DNA of 46,071 nt from Candidatus Omnitrophota bacterium (GCA_014728045.1 WJMH01000020.1:1-46071), one strand, 5' to 3'. Numbered from the stretch's first letter, positions 25,741 through 34,243 are shown. The notes: generated from the sequence alone by a model not told the origin. Numbers and translations are program-made.

Positions 25741-26219
25741 CGACCAGGGCAATTTATCCAGGAACGTTCGATCCGGTCACGTACGGACATTTGGACGTGA
25801 TAAAACGTGCCGCGGCTTTATACAGCAAGGTTTATGTGGCTGTAGCCCCCAGCATGGACAAGTCGCCGCTGTTTTCTGTCGAAGAGCGTGTCGAGATGAT
25901 ACGTAAAGCGGTCAGTGACCTGGACAACATCGAAGTTGAAAGTTTTGACGGTCTTGTCGTAGATTACGCGGTGGGCAGATCCGCGAAAGTGGTTGTTCGG
26001 GGACTCAGGATGATATCCGACTTCGAATACGAGTTCCAGATGGCCCTTACCAACAGGAAGCTGAATTCTGAAGTGGAGACCGTTTTCATGATGCCGAGAG
26101 AGTCGTATTCGTATCTTTCGAGCAAACTTATAAAAGAGATCGCATGGATGGGGGCTGACGTTTCTGAATTCGTCCCTTTGAACGTGGAAAAGAAGCTGAA
26201 GGAGAAGCTGGAAAAATGA
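25737..26219 (+). CDS. coaD: Phosphopantetheine adenylyltransferase
   Basis: The 160-residue enzyme transfers AMP from ATP to 4'-phosphopantetheine, the penultimate step of coenzyme A synthesis. The nucleotidyltransferase motif is YPGTFDPVTYGHLD (T15-x-G17-H18). The second signature is present as SYSYLSSKLIKEIA, and VRGLRMISDFEYEFQMA is diagnostic. Length is normal for the hexameric enzyme. It overlaps both neighbours by 4 nt (rsmD and pta). CoA made here is used by the Pta product next door and by the fatty-acid genes further along. Confidence 0.97.
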   Translation: MTTRAIYPGTFDPVTYGHLDVIKRAAALYSKVYVAVAPSMDKSPLFSVEERVEMIRKAVSDLDNIEVESFDGLVVDYAVGRSAKVVVRGLRMISDFEYEFQMALTNRKLNSEVETVFMMPRESYSYLSSKLIKEIAWMGADVSEFVPLNVEKKLKEKLEK

Positions 26220-27217
26220 GCAGGATACTGGCGCTGAGAGAGAAAGCCAAGCTTGAGAAAAAACGGATAGTCCTTGCCGAAGGCGAGGACGCCAGAGTTG
26301 TCAAGGGCGCTTCCGTGGCCGCCTCCGAAGGTGTGGCCGATATCTGTCTTTTGGGGAAAAAGGATGAAGTCGCCAAACTAGCCGAGGAGAATTCGATAGA
26401 CCTGGAAGGCGTGGACCTGGTCGATCCCACCACGCACGATAAGCGGGAACAGATCATCGGGGGGTATTTTGAGCTCAGGCAGAGAAAAGGGGTGACCGAA
26501 GAAGAAGCCGAAAGAACCGTTATGGAGAACTTCGTTTATTACGCGGCCATGATGACCGGACTCGGGCTCGCCGACGGTTACATAGCCGGCGCCAGCCATA
26601 CCACCTCGGACGTGGCCAGGGCTTCCATACAGTGCCTTAAGCTCGACAGGGAGATAGGCACCGTATCAAGTTCCTTCATCATGGAGATGGATGGCTGCCC
26701 GTTCGGTGAGGACGGGCTTTTCGCATATGGTGACTGCGGTATAATACCCTATCCGTCGGTAAGACAGCTCGCCGGTATAGCCATAGCCACCAGTGATCTT
26801 TTCCGCAAGCTTTTTTCCATAGAACCCCGCGTTGCGCTTTTGAGCTATTCCACAAAGGGCAGCGCAAAAGGGGAATCCATAGAGAATATACGAAAGGCCC
26901 TTGAAAGGATAAAGACCAAAAGGCCGGAACTGATGATAGACGGTGAACTTCAGGTCGATGCGGCCATAGTGCCCGAGGTGGCTGCGCTTAAATGCCCTGA
27001 CAGTGAAGTGGCGGGAAGGGCCAACACGCTTATATTCCCCAACCTTGATGCCGGCAATATTTCTTACAAATTAAGCCAGCGTCTGGGCAGCGCAAGGGCG
27101 GTCGGTCCGCTTATACAGGGGCTGAACAGGCCCTGCAGCGACCTCTCGCGCGGATGCAGCTGGGAGGATGTCGTTGATACCGCGGTCGTAACCGCGATAA
27201 GGGCCCAGGGCTCTTAA
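26216..27217 (+). CDS. pta: Phosphate acetyltransferase
   Basis: The 333-residue enzyme interconverts acetyl-CoA and acetyl phosphate. It is the short single-domain form (PTA_PTB domain only), without the regulatory N-terminal domains of the E. coli protein. Typical segments are RIVLAEGEDARV, AGASHTTSDVARASIQ, YGDCGIIPYPS, LLSYSTKGSAKG and FPNLDAGNISYKL. It is followed 19 nt later by ackA, so the pair gives substrate-level ATP with acetate release. It overlaps coaD by 4 nt. Confidence 0.97.
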   Translation: MSRILALREKAKLEKKRIVLAEGEDARVVKGASVAASEGVADICLLGKKDEVAKLAEENSIDLEGVDLVDPTTHDKREQIIGGYFELRQRKGVTEEEAERTVMENFVYYAAMMTGLGLADGYIAGASHTTSDVARASIQCLKLDREIGTVSSSFIMEMDGCPFGEDGLFAYGDCGIIPYPSVRQLAGIAIATSDLFRKLFSIEPRVALLSYSTKGSAKGESIENIRKALERIKTKRPELMIDGELQVDAAIVPEVAALKCPDSEVAGRANTLIFPNLDAGNISYKLSQRLGSARAVGPLIQGLNRPCSDLSRGCSWEDVVDTAVVTAIRAQGS

Positions 27218-27236
27218 GGAGGATAACCGAAGAAAG

Positions 27237-28385
27237 ATGTTGATACTCGTAGTGAATTGCGGTTCGTCATCTGTCAAATACGAACTGTTCGATATAGACC
27301 AGGAAAGATACCTGGCAAAGGGCGTGGTCGAAAGGATAGGGAAAAAATCCTCTTCGATCACTCACGAAAGCGGCGCCCGGGAGAAGCTGCAGGAGAAAGT
27401 TAACTGCCCCGACCACCACAAGGCCATAGAGCTGGTCAGGGAATATCTGGTCGATCCGGATAAAGGTGTTCTTTCCGATGTGGGCCAGGTCACCGGCGTG
27501 GGGCACAGAGTGGTGCACGGCGGCGAGGAGTTCAGCGAGAGTATCCTGATAGATGAGCAGGTCATTGAGAGCATAGACGCCTTCTCGGAACTCGCGCCGT
27601 TGCATAATCCTCCTTCGCTGGAAGGCATACGCAGCTGCATGAAGATATTCCCTGACGTTCCGCAGGTAGCGGTCTTTGACACGGCGTTCCATCATTCTAT
27701 GCCCAAGTACGCTTTCTGTTATGGCCTTCCTTATCAGTACTATGAGAAATACGGTATCAGAAGGTACGGTTTTCACGGGACCAGCCACCGGTATGTGTCG
27801 CACAAGGCCGCGGAGATACTAAAAAGACCTTACGAGGATCTAAACATGATCACGGTGCATCTTGGCAACGGTTGCAGCATTGCCGCGGTATCCGGAGGAA
27901 AGAGCATCGATACTTCGATGGGGTTCACGCCCCTGGAGGGGCTTTTGATGGGAACTCGCTCGGGTGACCTGGATCCGGCGGCCGTAACTTTCATTATGCA
28001 GAGGGAGGACCTCACGCCGGAACAGGTGAGCGAGCTAATGAACAAGCGAAGCGGACTTCTGGGCGTCTCCGGCATAAGCAATGACATGAGGGATATCCTC
28101 AAAGCCGTTAAGGAAGGATCGGAAAGGGCGCGCCTGGCCTATGATATCTTTGTCTACCGTATCAAAAAATATATAGGGGCCTACGCGGCGGCCATGGGTG
28201 CGGTGGATGCGGTTATCTTCACAGCTGGGATCGGGGAGAACGTCCACCAGATAAAGGACGGTATCGCGAAAGATCTCAGGGCTTTATTCGGCCAGGATAC
28301 GGAGTTCATGACAATAGCTACCAATGAGGAGCTTTTAATAGCAAAAGACACGGCTAAAATCGTAGCCGAAGCGGTCAAAAAATAA
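27237..28385 (+). CDS. ackA: Acetate kinase
   Basis: The 382-residue enzyme of the ASKHA fold makes ATP and acetate from acetyl phosphate and ADP. Key motifs are NCGSSSVKYELFD (N7 region), GVGHRVVHGGEEF with the catalytic-region residues, RRYGFHGTSHRYV with the active-site His, and HLGNGCSIAAVSGGKSIDTS for nucleotide binding. It is slightly shorter than E. coli AckA (400) but complete. An AGGAGG-type ribosome site precedes it. Together with pta it indicates fermentative energy conservation in this organism. Confidence 0.97.
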   Translation: MLILVVNCGSSSVKYELFDIDQERYLAKGVVERIGKKSSSITHESGAREKLQEKVNCPDHHKAIELVREYLVDPDKGVLSDVGQVTGVGHRVVHGGEEFSESILIDEQVIESIDAFSELAPLHNPPSLEGIRSCMKIFPDVPQVAVFDTAFHHSMPKYAFCYGLPYQYYEKYGIRRYGFHGTSHRYVSHKAAEILKRPYEDLNMITVHLGNGCSIAAVSGGKSIDTSMGFTPLEGLLMGTRSGDLDPAAVTFIMQREDLTPEQVSELMNKRSGLLGVSGISNDMRDILKAVKEGSERARLAYDIFVYRIKKYIGAYAAAMGAVDAVIFTAGIGENVHQIKDGIAKDLRALFGQDTEFMTIATNEELLIAKDTAKIVAEAVKK

Positions 28386-28428
28386 TATAGAGGTCCGGAC
28401 AGGACCTTTGAAAAGGAGGAATAGACAG

Positions 28429-28653
28429 ATGCCAAAAGTAAAACACAGACATTCGAAATCGCGCGGCAGGAAAAGACGCACTCATTACAAGATAGAGGAG
28501 CCTTCTATCACCAAATGCCCGCAGTGTGGAAGCTCCAAAAAACCCCACAGGGTATGCCCCTCTTGCGGTTATTACGGCGGCAAGCAGGTGAAGAAGATAG
28601 AATCGCTCGAAGAGCGAAAGGAAAAACGCGAGAAAAAGAACAGACGGGCTTAA
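28429..28653 (+). CDS. rpmF: 50S ribosomal protein L32
   Basis: The 74-residue large-subunit protein begins MPKVKHRHSKSRGRKRR and has a zinc ribbon C30-x2-C33 with C43-x2-C46 (CPQC, CPSC), followed by GYYGGKQV. The start at 28429 follows AAGGAGG by 9 nt. The frame extends 21 nt upstream, but that part covers the ribosome site. The Lys/Glu-rich tail is longer than in E. coli. rpmF-plsX-fabH is a classic bacterial order linking ribosome and membrane-lipid synthesis. Confidence 0.96.
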   Translation: MPKVKHRHSKSRGRKRRTHYKIEEPSITKCPQCGSSKKPHRVCPSCGYYGGKQVKKIESLEERKEKREKKNRRA

Positions 28654-28703
28654 TGCCGTTCACCCTGCGGCAACTTGTTCCGCAGGAAACCGGAGGACGA
28701 TAA

Positions 28704-29696
28704 ATGAAGATCGGATTGGATGCAATGGGAGGGGACAAAGCTCCCCGGAGCACGGTTGAAGGCGCTATCCTGGCAGCCAAGGAGTATGGGTATCACCTGA
28801 CACTCGTAGGTCCCGAAGATCTTATAAACCGGGAACTGGCGAATCATAATTATCCGGCCGACAAGCTAGACGTTGTGGACGCTTCTGAGATCATAGGGAT
28901 GGACGAACCGGCGGCGCTTTCGGTCCGGAAAAAAAGGAGCTCCTCGATCGTCAAGGGGGTTGAGTTCCTCAAGAAGAAACGGTACGAGGCCTTCGTAAGC
29001 GCGGGGAATACCGGCGCGGTGGTGTGCGCGAGCACTCTAAGCCTCCGGCTTCTGCCCGGGGTGGACCGTCCTGGAATAGCGGTCATCTTTCCCACGCTCA
29101 CCAAACCGGTCATCGTTATCGACGTCGGGGCGAATATCGATCCGAAACCCCTTCATCTTCTGCAGTACGGCATCATGGGAGACGCCTATTCAAAACATAT
29201 ATTCGGCAAGAAGAATCCCACGGTGGGCCTGCTGAACATAGGCGAAGAGGATACCAAGGGCACCGAGTTCGTCAAAGGCGCGCACATAATGCTTTCTGAA
29301 AGCAAACTGAATTTCATCGGCAATGTCGAACCCAGGGAGGTCTATAACGGAAAGGCCGATGTTGTCGTCTGCGACGGTTTCATCGGCAACGTGTTCCTGA
29401 AGGTTACCGAAGGTTTCGCCGATGCGGCTGCCACGCTTCTTAAGACCGAGCTTGGAAAAAGCAGTTTCGTGACCAAGTTCGGCGCTCTTCTCACGCTGCC
29501 TGCGTTCCGGGCCCTCAAAAAGAGGGTGGACGCCTCCGAACACGGCGGCGCTCCACTTATGGGTGTTGACGGAAGTGTTATAATCGCGCACGGCGCTTCC
29601 AACGCCAAGGCGATAAAGAACGCTGTCAGAGCAGCCGCCGAGAACATAAGCCACCAGGTGAACAAACATGTTATCGAGGAACTTAACTATTATTGA
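28704..29696 (+). CDS. plsX: Acyl-ACP:phosphate acyltransferase PlsX
   Basis: The 330-residue enzyme makes acyl-phosphate from acyl-ACP and phosphate, the first step of phospholipid synthesis by the PlsX/PlsY route. It opens with KIGLDAMGGDKAP, and has VSAGNTGAVV, PGIAVIFPT, LLNIGEEDTKG and VCDGFIGNVFLK, all diagnostic. Length is typical. It sits between rpmF and fabH. The stop overlaps the frame of the next gene, but that gene's favoured start lies 32 nt downstream. Confidence 0.97.
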   Translation: MKIGLDAMGGDKAPRSTVEGAILAAKEYGYHLTLVGPEDLINRELANHNYPADKLDVVDASEIIGMDEPAALSVRKKRSSSIVKGVEFLKKKRYEAFVSAGNTGAVVCASTLSLRLLPGVDRPGIAVIFPTLTKPVIVIDVGANIDPKPLHLLQYGIMGDAYSKHIFGKKNPTVGLLNIGEEDTKGTEFVKGAHIMLSESKLNFIGNVEPREVYNGKADVVVCDGFIGNVFLKVTEGFADAAATLLKTELGKSSFVTKFGALLTLPAFRALKKRVDASEHGGAPLMGVDGSVIIAHGASNAKAIKNAVRAAAENISHQVNKHVIEELNYY

Positions 29697-29728
29697 TCGC
29701 AAGAATCCATCAGAACGGAGAAAGAAAA

Positions 29729-30715
29729 ATGGGCAATAAGAAGGTAGGCATACTCGGGGTTGGCAAATTCCTCCCCGAACAGGTCCTTACCAACGCGGAC
29801 CTGGAAAGGATGGTCGAGACGACCGACGAATGGATAACCACGCGTACCGGCATAAAGGAAAGGCGCATAGCGTCCGACCGGGTTGCTACCAGCGATATGG
29901 CGGTAAAGGCGGCCAAAAGCGCGCTTAAGAACGCGGATCTTGAGCCTGAGGACATAGATCTTATAATAGTAGCCACGATAACGCCGGATATGTTCTTTCC
30001 CTCAACGGCATGCCTTGTCCAGAACAAGCTGGGCGCGGGTAAGGTGCCCGCGTTCGATATCGCGGTCGCCTGTTCAGGTTACGTGTACGGTCTCACAATA
30101 GCCTCACAGTTCATTAAAAATGGCATTTACAAGCACGCCCTTGTCATTGCCGCCGAGAAGCTTTCGGCGGTGACCGACTGGGAGGACCGTTCCACGTGCG
30201 TTCTTTTCGGTGACGGGGCGGGAGCGGCCGTTCTCGGGCCTGTCGAAGACGGAGGCATACTGGGCGCGAGTCTCGGTGCTGACGGAAGCAAAGGCGATCT
30301 CCTGCAGCTTCCCGCCGGGGGGTCAAGGATGCCCGCTTCGATCAAGACGGTCGAGAACAAGCTGCATACCATAAAGATGGAGGGTAACGTTCTTTTCAAG
30401 CATGCCGTCAAGATCATGGCTGATGCGGCTCTTGCGGTGACCGAACCGCTGGGGCTAAAGGGTGACGACATAGACATAATCATCCCGCACCAGGCCAATA
30501 TAAGGATACTCAACGCTCTGGCCAAGAGGATGGGTGTCGATCCGGAGAAAAAGGTCTATCTCAATATCCATAAGTACGGCAATATGTCCGCCGCATCAAG
30601 CGCGGTGGCTCTTACCGAGGCCGTCGAAGAAGGCAGGATCAAAAAGGGCGATACTATCCTGATGGACGCCTTCGGCGGTGGACTGACGTGGGGAGCGCTT
30701 ATTATAAGATGGTAA
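29729..30715 (+). CDS. fabH: 3-oxoacyl-ACP synthase III (FabH)
   Basis: The 328-residue condensing enzyme joins acetyl-CoA and malonyl-ACP to start fatty-acid synthesis. The catalytic triad is visible as C115 (IAVACSGYVYG), H254 (IPHQANIRI) and N285 (KYGNMSAAS). The ATG at 29729 was chosen because it follows a GGAG ribosome site and gives the standard GILGVGKFLPE N-terminus; the frame extends to 29693 within the plsX stop region. The next gene, fabD, starts 14 nt after the stop. Confidence 0.97.
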   Translation: MGNKKVGILGVGKFLPEQVLTNADLERMVETTDEWITTRTGIKERRIASDRVATSDMAVKAAKSALKNADLEPEDIDLIIVATITPDMFFPSTACLVQNKLGAGKVPAFDIAVACSGYVYGLTIASQFIKNGIYKHALVIAAEKLSAVTDWEDRSTCVLFGDGAGAAVLGPVEDGGILGASLGADGSKGDLLQLPAGGSRMPASIKTVENKLHTIKMEGNVLFKHAVKIMADAALAVTEPLGLKGDDIDIIIPHQANIRILNALAKRMGVDPEKKVYLNIHKYGNMSAASSAVALTEAVEEGRIKKGDTILMDAFGGGLTWGALIIRW

Positions 30716-30729
30716 AACAAGGAGAGGCG

Positions 30730-31725
30730 ATGAACGGCAAGAAATACGGTCTATTGTTCCCGGGACAGGGTTCCCAGACAGTTGGGATGGGCAAGGAACT
30801 TTACCAGACGCAGGCTTCGGCCAGATGGGTTTTTGACAGGGCCGGCGAGGTCCTGGGCAGGGATATAGCAAAGCTCTGTTTCGAAGGACCCGAAGAAGAA
30901 CTCCAGACAACGGCTAACAGCCAGCCGGCGATATTCACTGCCAGCATAGCTACTTTGAACGTCCTTATCGAAAAGCTCAAGGGTTCGCCTGTGGGTGAGG
31001 AACGGCGCGAGCTGTTCTCGGCGGAAGATATAACTTCGGTCGCTTCAGTCGTGATGGGATTGAGTCTCGGCGAGCCTACCTCCCTTGTTGCGGGCTGTGC
31101 CATGAGTTTTGAGGACGGTCTCAGGTTCGTTGATAGCCGCGGAAGGCTCATGGACGAGGCCTCACAGAAACAGCAGGGCAAAATGGCGTCGATCATGGGG
31201 CTTGAAGTGGAAAAGGTCGAGGAGCTGTGCAAGGGTATCGGCTGTGAGATAGCCAATCTTAACTGTCCCGGACAGGTGGTCATCTCCGGTCATGCCAGCA
31301 AGGTGGAGCTTGCCGCGGACCTTGCGAAGAACCAGGGGGCCAAGAGGGTTATAATGCTCAAGGTGAGCGGTGCTTTTCATTCGGAGCTCATGAGACCGGC
31401 AAAGGAAAAACTCAAAGAGGTTCTTGATGGCATAGAGGTAAAAGAACCGGTTGTTGATTTTATAAGTAACATCGATGCCGAGGTCACCAAGGACCCTGAC
31501 AGGATCAAGGAGAACCTCATTAACCAGCTCGATAGCAGGACGCTGTGGGAGAAATCGGTTAAAAAGGCACATTCGCTGGGAATAACTGAATTTTTGGAAG
31601 TGGGTCCGGGCAGTGTGCTTAAGGGGCTTCTTAAGAAGATAGACAGGACGCTGAACGTGATCACCGTCCATAGCACTGAGGACATCTCATCGCTGATGGA
31701 AACGCAGGAGGGCAAAGTACAATAG
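30730..31725 (+). CDS. fabD: Malonyl-CoA:ACP transacylase (FabD)
   Basis: The 331-residue enzyme loads malonyl groups onto acyl carrier protein. It has LFPGQGSQ (oxyanion region, 12-16), the nucleophile S112 in GLSLGE, and the catalytic H217 in GAFHSELM. The usual motif is GHSLGE; here the His before Ser is Leu, while the nucleophile and catalytic His remain. The ATG at 30730 follows AGGAGAGG; an in-frame start at 30688 would overlap fabH. A strong terminator follows 38 nt after the stop, so fabG, acpP and fabF are not in this transcript. Confidence 0.96.
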   Translation: MNGKKYGLLFPGQGSQTVGMGKELYQTQASARWVFDRAGEVLGRDIAKLCFEGPEEELQTTANSQPAIFTASIATLNVLIEKLKGSPVGEERRELFSAEDITSVASVVMGLSLGEPTSLVAGCAMSFEDGLRFVDSRGRLMDEASQKQQGKMASIMGLEVEKVEELCKGIGCEIANLNCPGQVVISGHASKVELAADLAKNQGAKRVIMLKVSGAFHSELMRPAKEKLKEVLDGIEVKEPVVDFISNIDAEVTKDPDRIKENLINQLDSRTLWEKSVKKAHSLGITEFLEVGPGSVLKGLLKKIDRTLNVITVHSTEDISSLMETQEGKVQ

Positions 31726-31763
31726 TTATTTTCAAACGCTCTTACATAAATAAAACGAAGATG

Positions 31764-31797
31764 GCGGCCGTTACGCAGAATAATGGCCGCTTTTTTT
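31764..31797 (+). terminator. Intrinsic terminator after fabD
   Basis: A 10-bp stem with one G-U pair (31764-31773 with 31781-31790) encloses a 7-nt loop and is followed by seven T. It ends the recG-to-fabD run. Confidence 0.92.
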
Positions 31798-31854
31798 GTG
31801 ATCTTTCCAAAATATTTAGTTAGTCCAACACAAAGCCAGAACTCTATAAATATG

Positions 31855-31882
31855 TTGACTTTTATACGAAATGTGATAAAAT
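31855..31882 (+). promoter_or_regulatory. Predicted promoter for the TPR protein
   Basis: TTGACT (31855-31860) and TAAAAT (31877-31882) are separated by 16 nt in a clearly AT-rich gap of 223 nt. The leader to the ATG at 31949 would be about 60 nt and contains an eight-T run. I see no riboswitch in it. Confidence 0.55.
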
Positions 31883-31948
31883 TGAAATAGTGGGCGTTAA
31901 AAAATAAAAAAGCTAAGAGCCAATTTTTTTTAAAAGAAAGCCATTATA

Positions 31949-33979
31949 ATGCGGCGTTCAAAAATCATTACAACCATCATCATTTCTTTGCTGCTTATTC
32001 CATTCTTTGCAGCCAGAGCCCACAGCGTAAGCATACAGACGAATTTAGATTCAAAGTTCAGCGGACTCGCCCTCAAGGAGAAGATCAAGGGGGGAGAGGC
32101 TGTTTATTCTTACAGGTCCGTTGACAGGGGTTTTTACAACAGTGAGATGACCGCCCTGAAAAAAGCGGTAAGCGATGAGCCGGGCCTTGCTGAGATGCAT
32201 TATAACAGCGGCGTTGCTTCCGCGATGAAGGGTAATTATGATGAAGCCATCGACAGCTTCAGGGTCGCCGCTTATCTGAAACCCAGATTCAGTGATGCCT
32301 ATTACAATCTCGGGATCCTTTACGGGGCCAGGGCAATGTACGATGAGGGAATAGAATCTTTCCGGAGGGCGGCCGATCTCACGCCTGACTCGGCGCAGAC
32401 CCATAATAATCTGGGAGTACTTTACGGACTCAAGGGACTCTACGAGAAAGCCGTATCCGAATATAAAAAGGCTCTTGAACTTGACCCCGGTTATGCCGAC
32501 GCCCACTATAATCTTGCGGTCGCTTACGGGGCGCTGGGCCAGAAGGACCGGGAGATAGCCGAATACATCAAGGCCATAGGCGTGGACCCTTCCTTTGCTG
32601 AAGCATACAATAATCTCGGCATAACCTACGGGGATCTCGGTTATTCGGAAAAAGAGATCACGTGTTACCGCAAGGCTATAGAAGTCGCTCCCGATTACGC
32701 GGATGCTTATTACAACCTGGGTGTCGCTTACAGCGCGCGCCAGATGTACGAAAAGGCGATAGAACAGTTCCGCAAGGCATTGAGCTTTGATGGGAAGCTT
32801 TTGGACGCGCATTACAATCTCGGTATCGTCTACAGCCTTAACGGCAGGTACGATAACGCCATAATGCATTTCAATAAGATACGTGCGGCGAGGCCGAACT
32901 ACGCTGAAGTTTATTACAATATGGGGCTTGCCTACGCGTACAAGGGCCAGTACGGCGAGGCAATAGCACAGATCAAGAAGGCTGAACGGATAAACCCCGA
33001 TTATATCGACGCTCATTACGCCCTTGGTCTAATCTATACCGCGAGGAAACTTTATGATAAGGCACTCGCCGAGCATGAAAGGACAGTGGAGCTGGCGCCG
33101 GGTTTCGCGCAGGGGTGGTATAATCTGGGCATGGTCTACGGCCTCAAGGGGATGAGGCAGGAAGAGATCTTTTCTTATGAAAAGGCCGTTGAGATCGACC
33201 CCTTTTACGCGGAAGCTTACGTTGACCTGGGTGTAGCCTACGGAGAAACGGGGCATATCGACAGGGAGGTATCCTGCTATAGAAAGGCCCTCGAAATAGA
33301 CCCGGGTATAGCCAAGGCCCATTACAATCTCGCGGGCGCTTACCGGCAGAAAGGGATGCACGAGGAGGAGGTAAGCGAGCTTCTGGAGGCGATAAAGGAT
33401 TATCCGGATTATACGGAAGCTTATTTCGAGCTGGGTTCGGCTTACGCGGACATGGGGTTTTTCGGCAGGGCCATCAAAGCTTATCTTAAGTCCATAGAGC
33501 TTGATCCCGGCCAGGCCTTAGCGCATTACAATCTCGGCGTGGCCTACGGCCAGAAGGGGATGCGCGACAAGGAAGTTTTCCATTACAAGCGGGCTCTAGC
33601 CATCGATCCTTCTCTTGTTGAAGCTTATTACAACCTCGGGGTCGTTTACCATATCAACGGTCTCTATGAGAAGGAGATAGCCGAGTATAAAAAGGCGCTC
33701 GAGATCGATCCGGAATTCATGCCCGCTCACACTAATCTTGCGGCGGCCTATTGTTTTAACGGGCTTTATGAAAAAGCAGAAGACCACGCCAAGAAAGCCA
33801 TTTCACTAGATCCTTACAACGCCGCGGCTTATTACACCCTGGCGGTCTCCTGTTTTTACAAGGATGAGTACGATGATGCCGTGACGAGCTTCGCCAGAGC
33901 CCGTCAGCTGGGATACAAGGCCGATCCCGAATTCGCCAAGGCGCTAGGTAAGCGCTCTGGCGAAAAAGGCTTTGAATAA
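31949..33979 (+). CDS. Secreted protein of 17 contiguous TPR repeats
   Basis: The 676-residue protein has a signal peptide (about 1-26, ending ARAHS). After a short linker it has seventeen back-to-back tetratricopeptide repeats, each exactly 34 residues, with AYYNLGVAYG / YEKAIEQFRKALEIDP-type consensus. They fill nearly the whole chain. Such arrays form a right-handed superhelix that binds peptides or other proteins; here it would lie outside the cytoplasm. No other domain is seen. The ribosome site is weak. It has its own promoter and a strong terminator, and stands directly before the riboswitch-controlled giant gene. A scaffold or envelope-assembly role is inference. Confidence 0.88.
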   Translation: MRRSKIITTIIISLLLIPFFAARAHSVSIQTNLDSKFSGLALKEKIKGGEAVYSYRSVDRGFYNSEMTALKKAVSDEPGLAEMHYNSGVASAMKGNYDEAIDSFRVAAYLKPRFSDAYYNLGILYGARAMYDEGIESFRRAADLTPDSAQTHNNLGVLYGLKGLYEKAVSEYKKALELDPGYADAHYNLAVAYGALGQKDREIAEYIKAIGVDPSFAEAYNNLGITYGDLGYSEKEITCYRKAIEVAPDYADAYYNLGVAYSARQMYEKAIEQFRKALSFDGKLLDAHYNLGIVYSLNGRYDNAIMHFNKIRAARPNYAEVYYNMGLAYAYKGQYGEAIAQIKKAERINPDYIDAHYALGLIYTARKLYDKALAEHERTVELAPGFAQGWYNLGMVYGLKGMRQEEIFSYEKAVEIDPFYAEAYVDLGVAYGETGHIDREVSCYRKALEIDPGIAKAHYNLAGAYRQKGMHEEEVSELLEAIKDYPDYTEAYFELGSAYADMGFFGRAIKAYLKSIELDPGQALAHYNLGVAYGQKGMRDKEVFHYKRALAIDPSLVEAYYNLGVVYHINGLYEKEIAEYKKALEIDPEFMPAHTNLAAAYCFNGLYEKAEDHAKKAISLDPYNAAAYYTLAVSCFYKDEYDDAVTSFARARQLGYKADPEFAKALGKRSGEKGFE

Positions 33980-33984
33980 TTCAG

Positions 33985-34008
33985 GTCGCTCCCGGGAGCG
34001 ACTTTTTT
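33985..34008 (+). terminator. Intrinsic terminator after the TPR gene
   Basis: A GC-rich perfect inverted repeat (33985-33993 with 33994-34002) is followed by six T. It begins 5 nt after the stop codon. Confidence 0.93.
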
Positions 34009-34043
34009 ACAGCCGGACGAGTTGAAGAAATATAAAAAATATA

Positions 34044-34072
34044 TTGACAAAAACGCAAATCAATGCTAGGAT
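34044..34072 (+). promoter_or_regulatory. Predicted strong promoter for the riboswitch and giant gene
   Basis: A perfect TTGACA (34044-34049), a 17-nt spacer and TAGGAT (34067-34072) lie just upstream of the aptamer. Transcription would begin near 34080, leaving a leader of about 165 nt. Confidence 0.7.
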
Positions 34073-34096
34073 TGATTTTGTGGTTCTTTTAAAGGT

Positions 34097-34186
34097 TTCA
34101 AGATAAAGGTAAACCTGCCGCGAGGCAGGGACACAAAGCCACGGGTGCCGAAATGTATTCTGCATAGCCGGGTTGCCGATTGCCTT
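34097..34186 (+). ncRNA. GEMM-I (cyclic-di-GMP-I) riboswitch aptamer
   Basis: The leader carries the conserved elements of the GEMM-I aptamer in order. AGGTAAACC is at 34107-34115. A 6-bp stem capped by a GCGA tetraloop is at 34114-34129. GACACAAAGCC is at 34130-34140 and GCCGGGTTGCCGAT at 34167-34180. In the Vibrio Vc2 aptamer the ligand contacts are G20 and A47; the aligned bases here are G (34108) and A (34135). G rather than A at the first position points to c-di-GMP rather than cGAMP. Outer-stem pairing is short (AAGG with CCTT). The 3' part of the aptamer is shared with a terminator stem, so ligand binding should favour read-through. The identity call is by alignment from memory; the ON direction is inferred. 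Confidence 0.88.
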
Positions 34187-34224
34187 GTAATTTATGTAAC
34201 AAAGGCCAGCAGCCCGGTTTTTTT
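34167..34224 (+). terminator. Riboswitch expression platform: intrinsic terminator overlapping the aptamer
   Basis: Bases 34168-34174 (CCGGGTT) pair with 34211-34217 (AGCCCGG), with one G-U pair. An inner hairpin (34182-34188 with about 34199-34206) lies between, and seven T follow at 34218-34224. The 5' arm is part of the conserved aptamer core, so the two folds exclude each other. Confidence 0.78.
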
Positions 34225-34243
34225 ATTGTCAAGGACGGGTCTT

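Noticed and set aside
32051-33016. 321-codon open frame on the minus strand opposite the TPR gene
   Set aside because: It is a shadow of the repetitive TPR codons; the plus-strand product has a signal peptide and 17 perfect TPR units.
34107-34115. cGAMP-type (GEMM-Ib) specificity of the riboswitch
   Set aside because: The base aligned with Vc2 position 20 is G, as in c-di-GMP aptamers; cGAMP variants usually carry A there.
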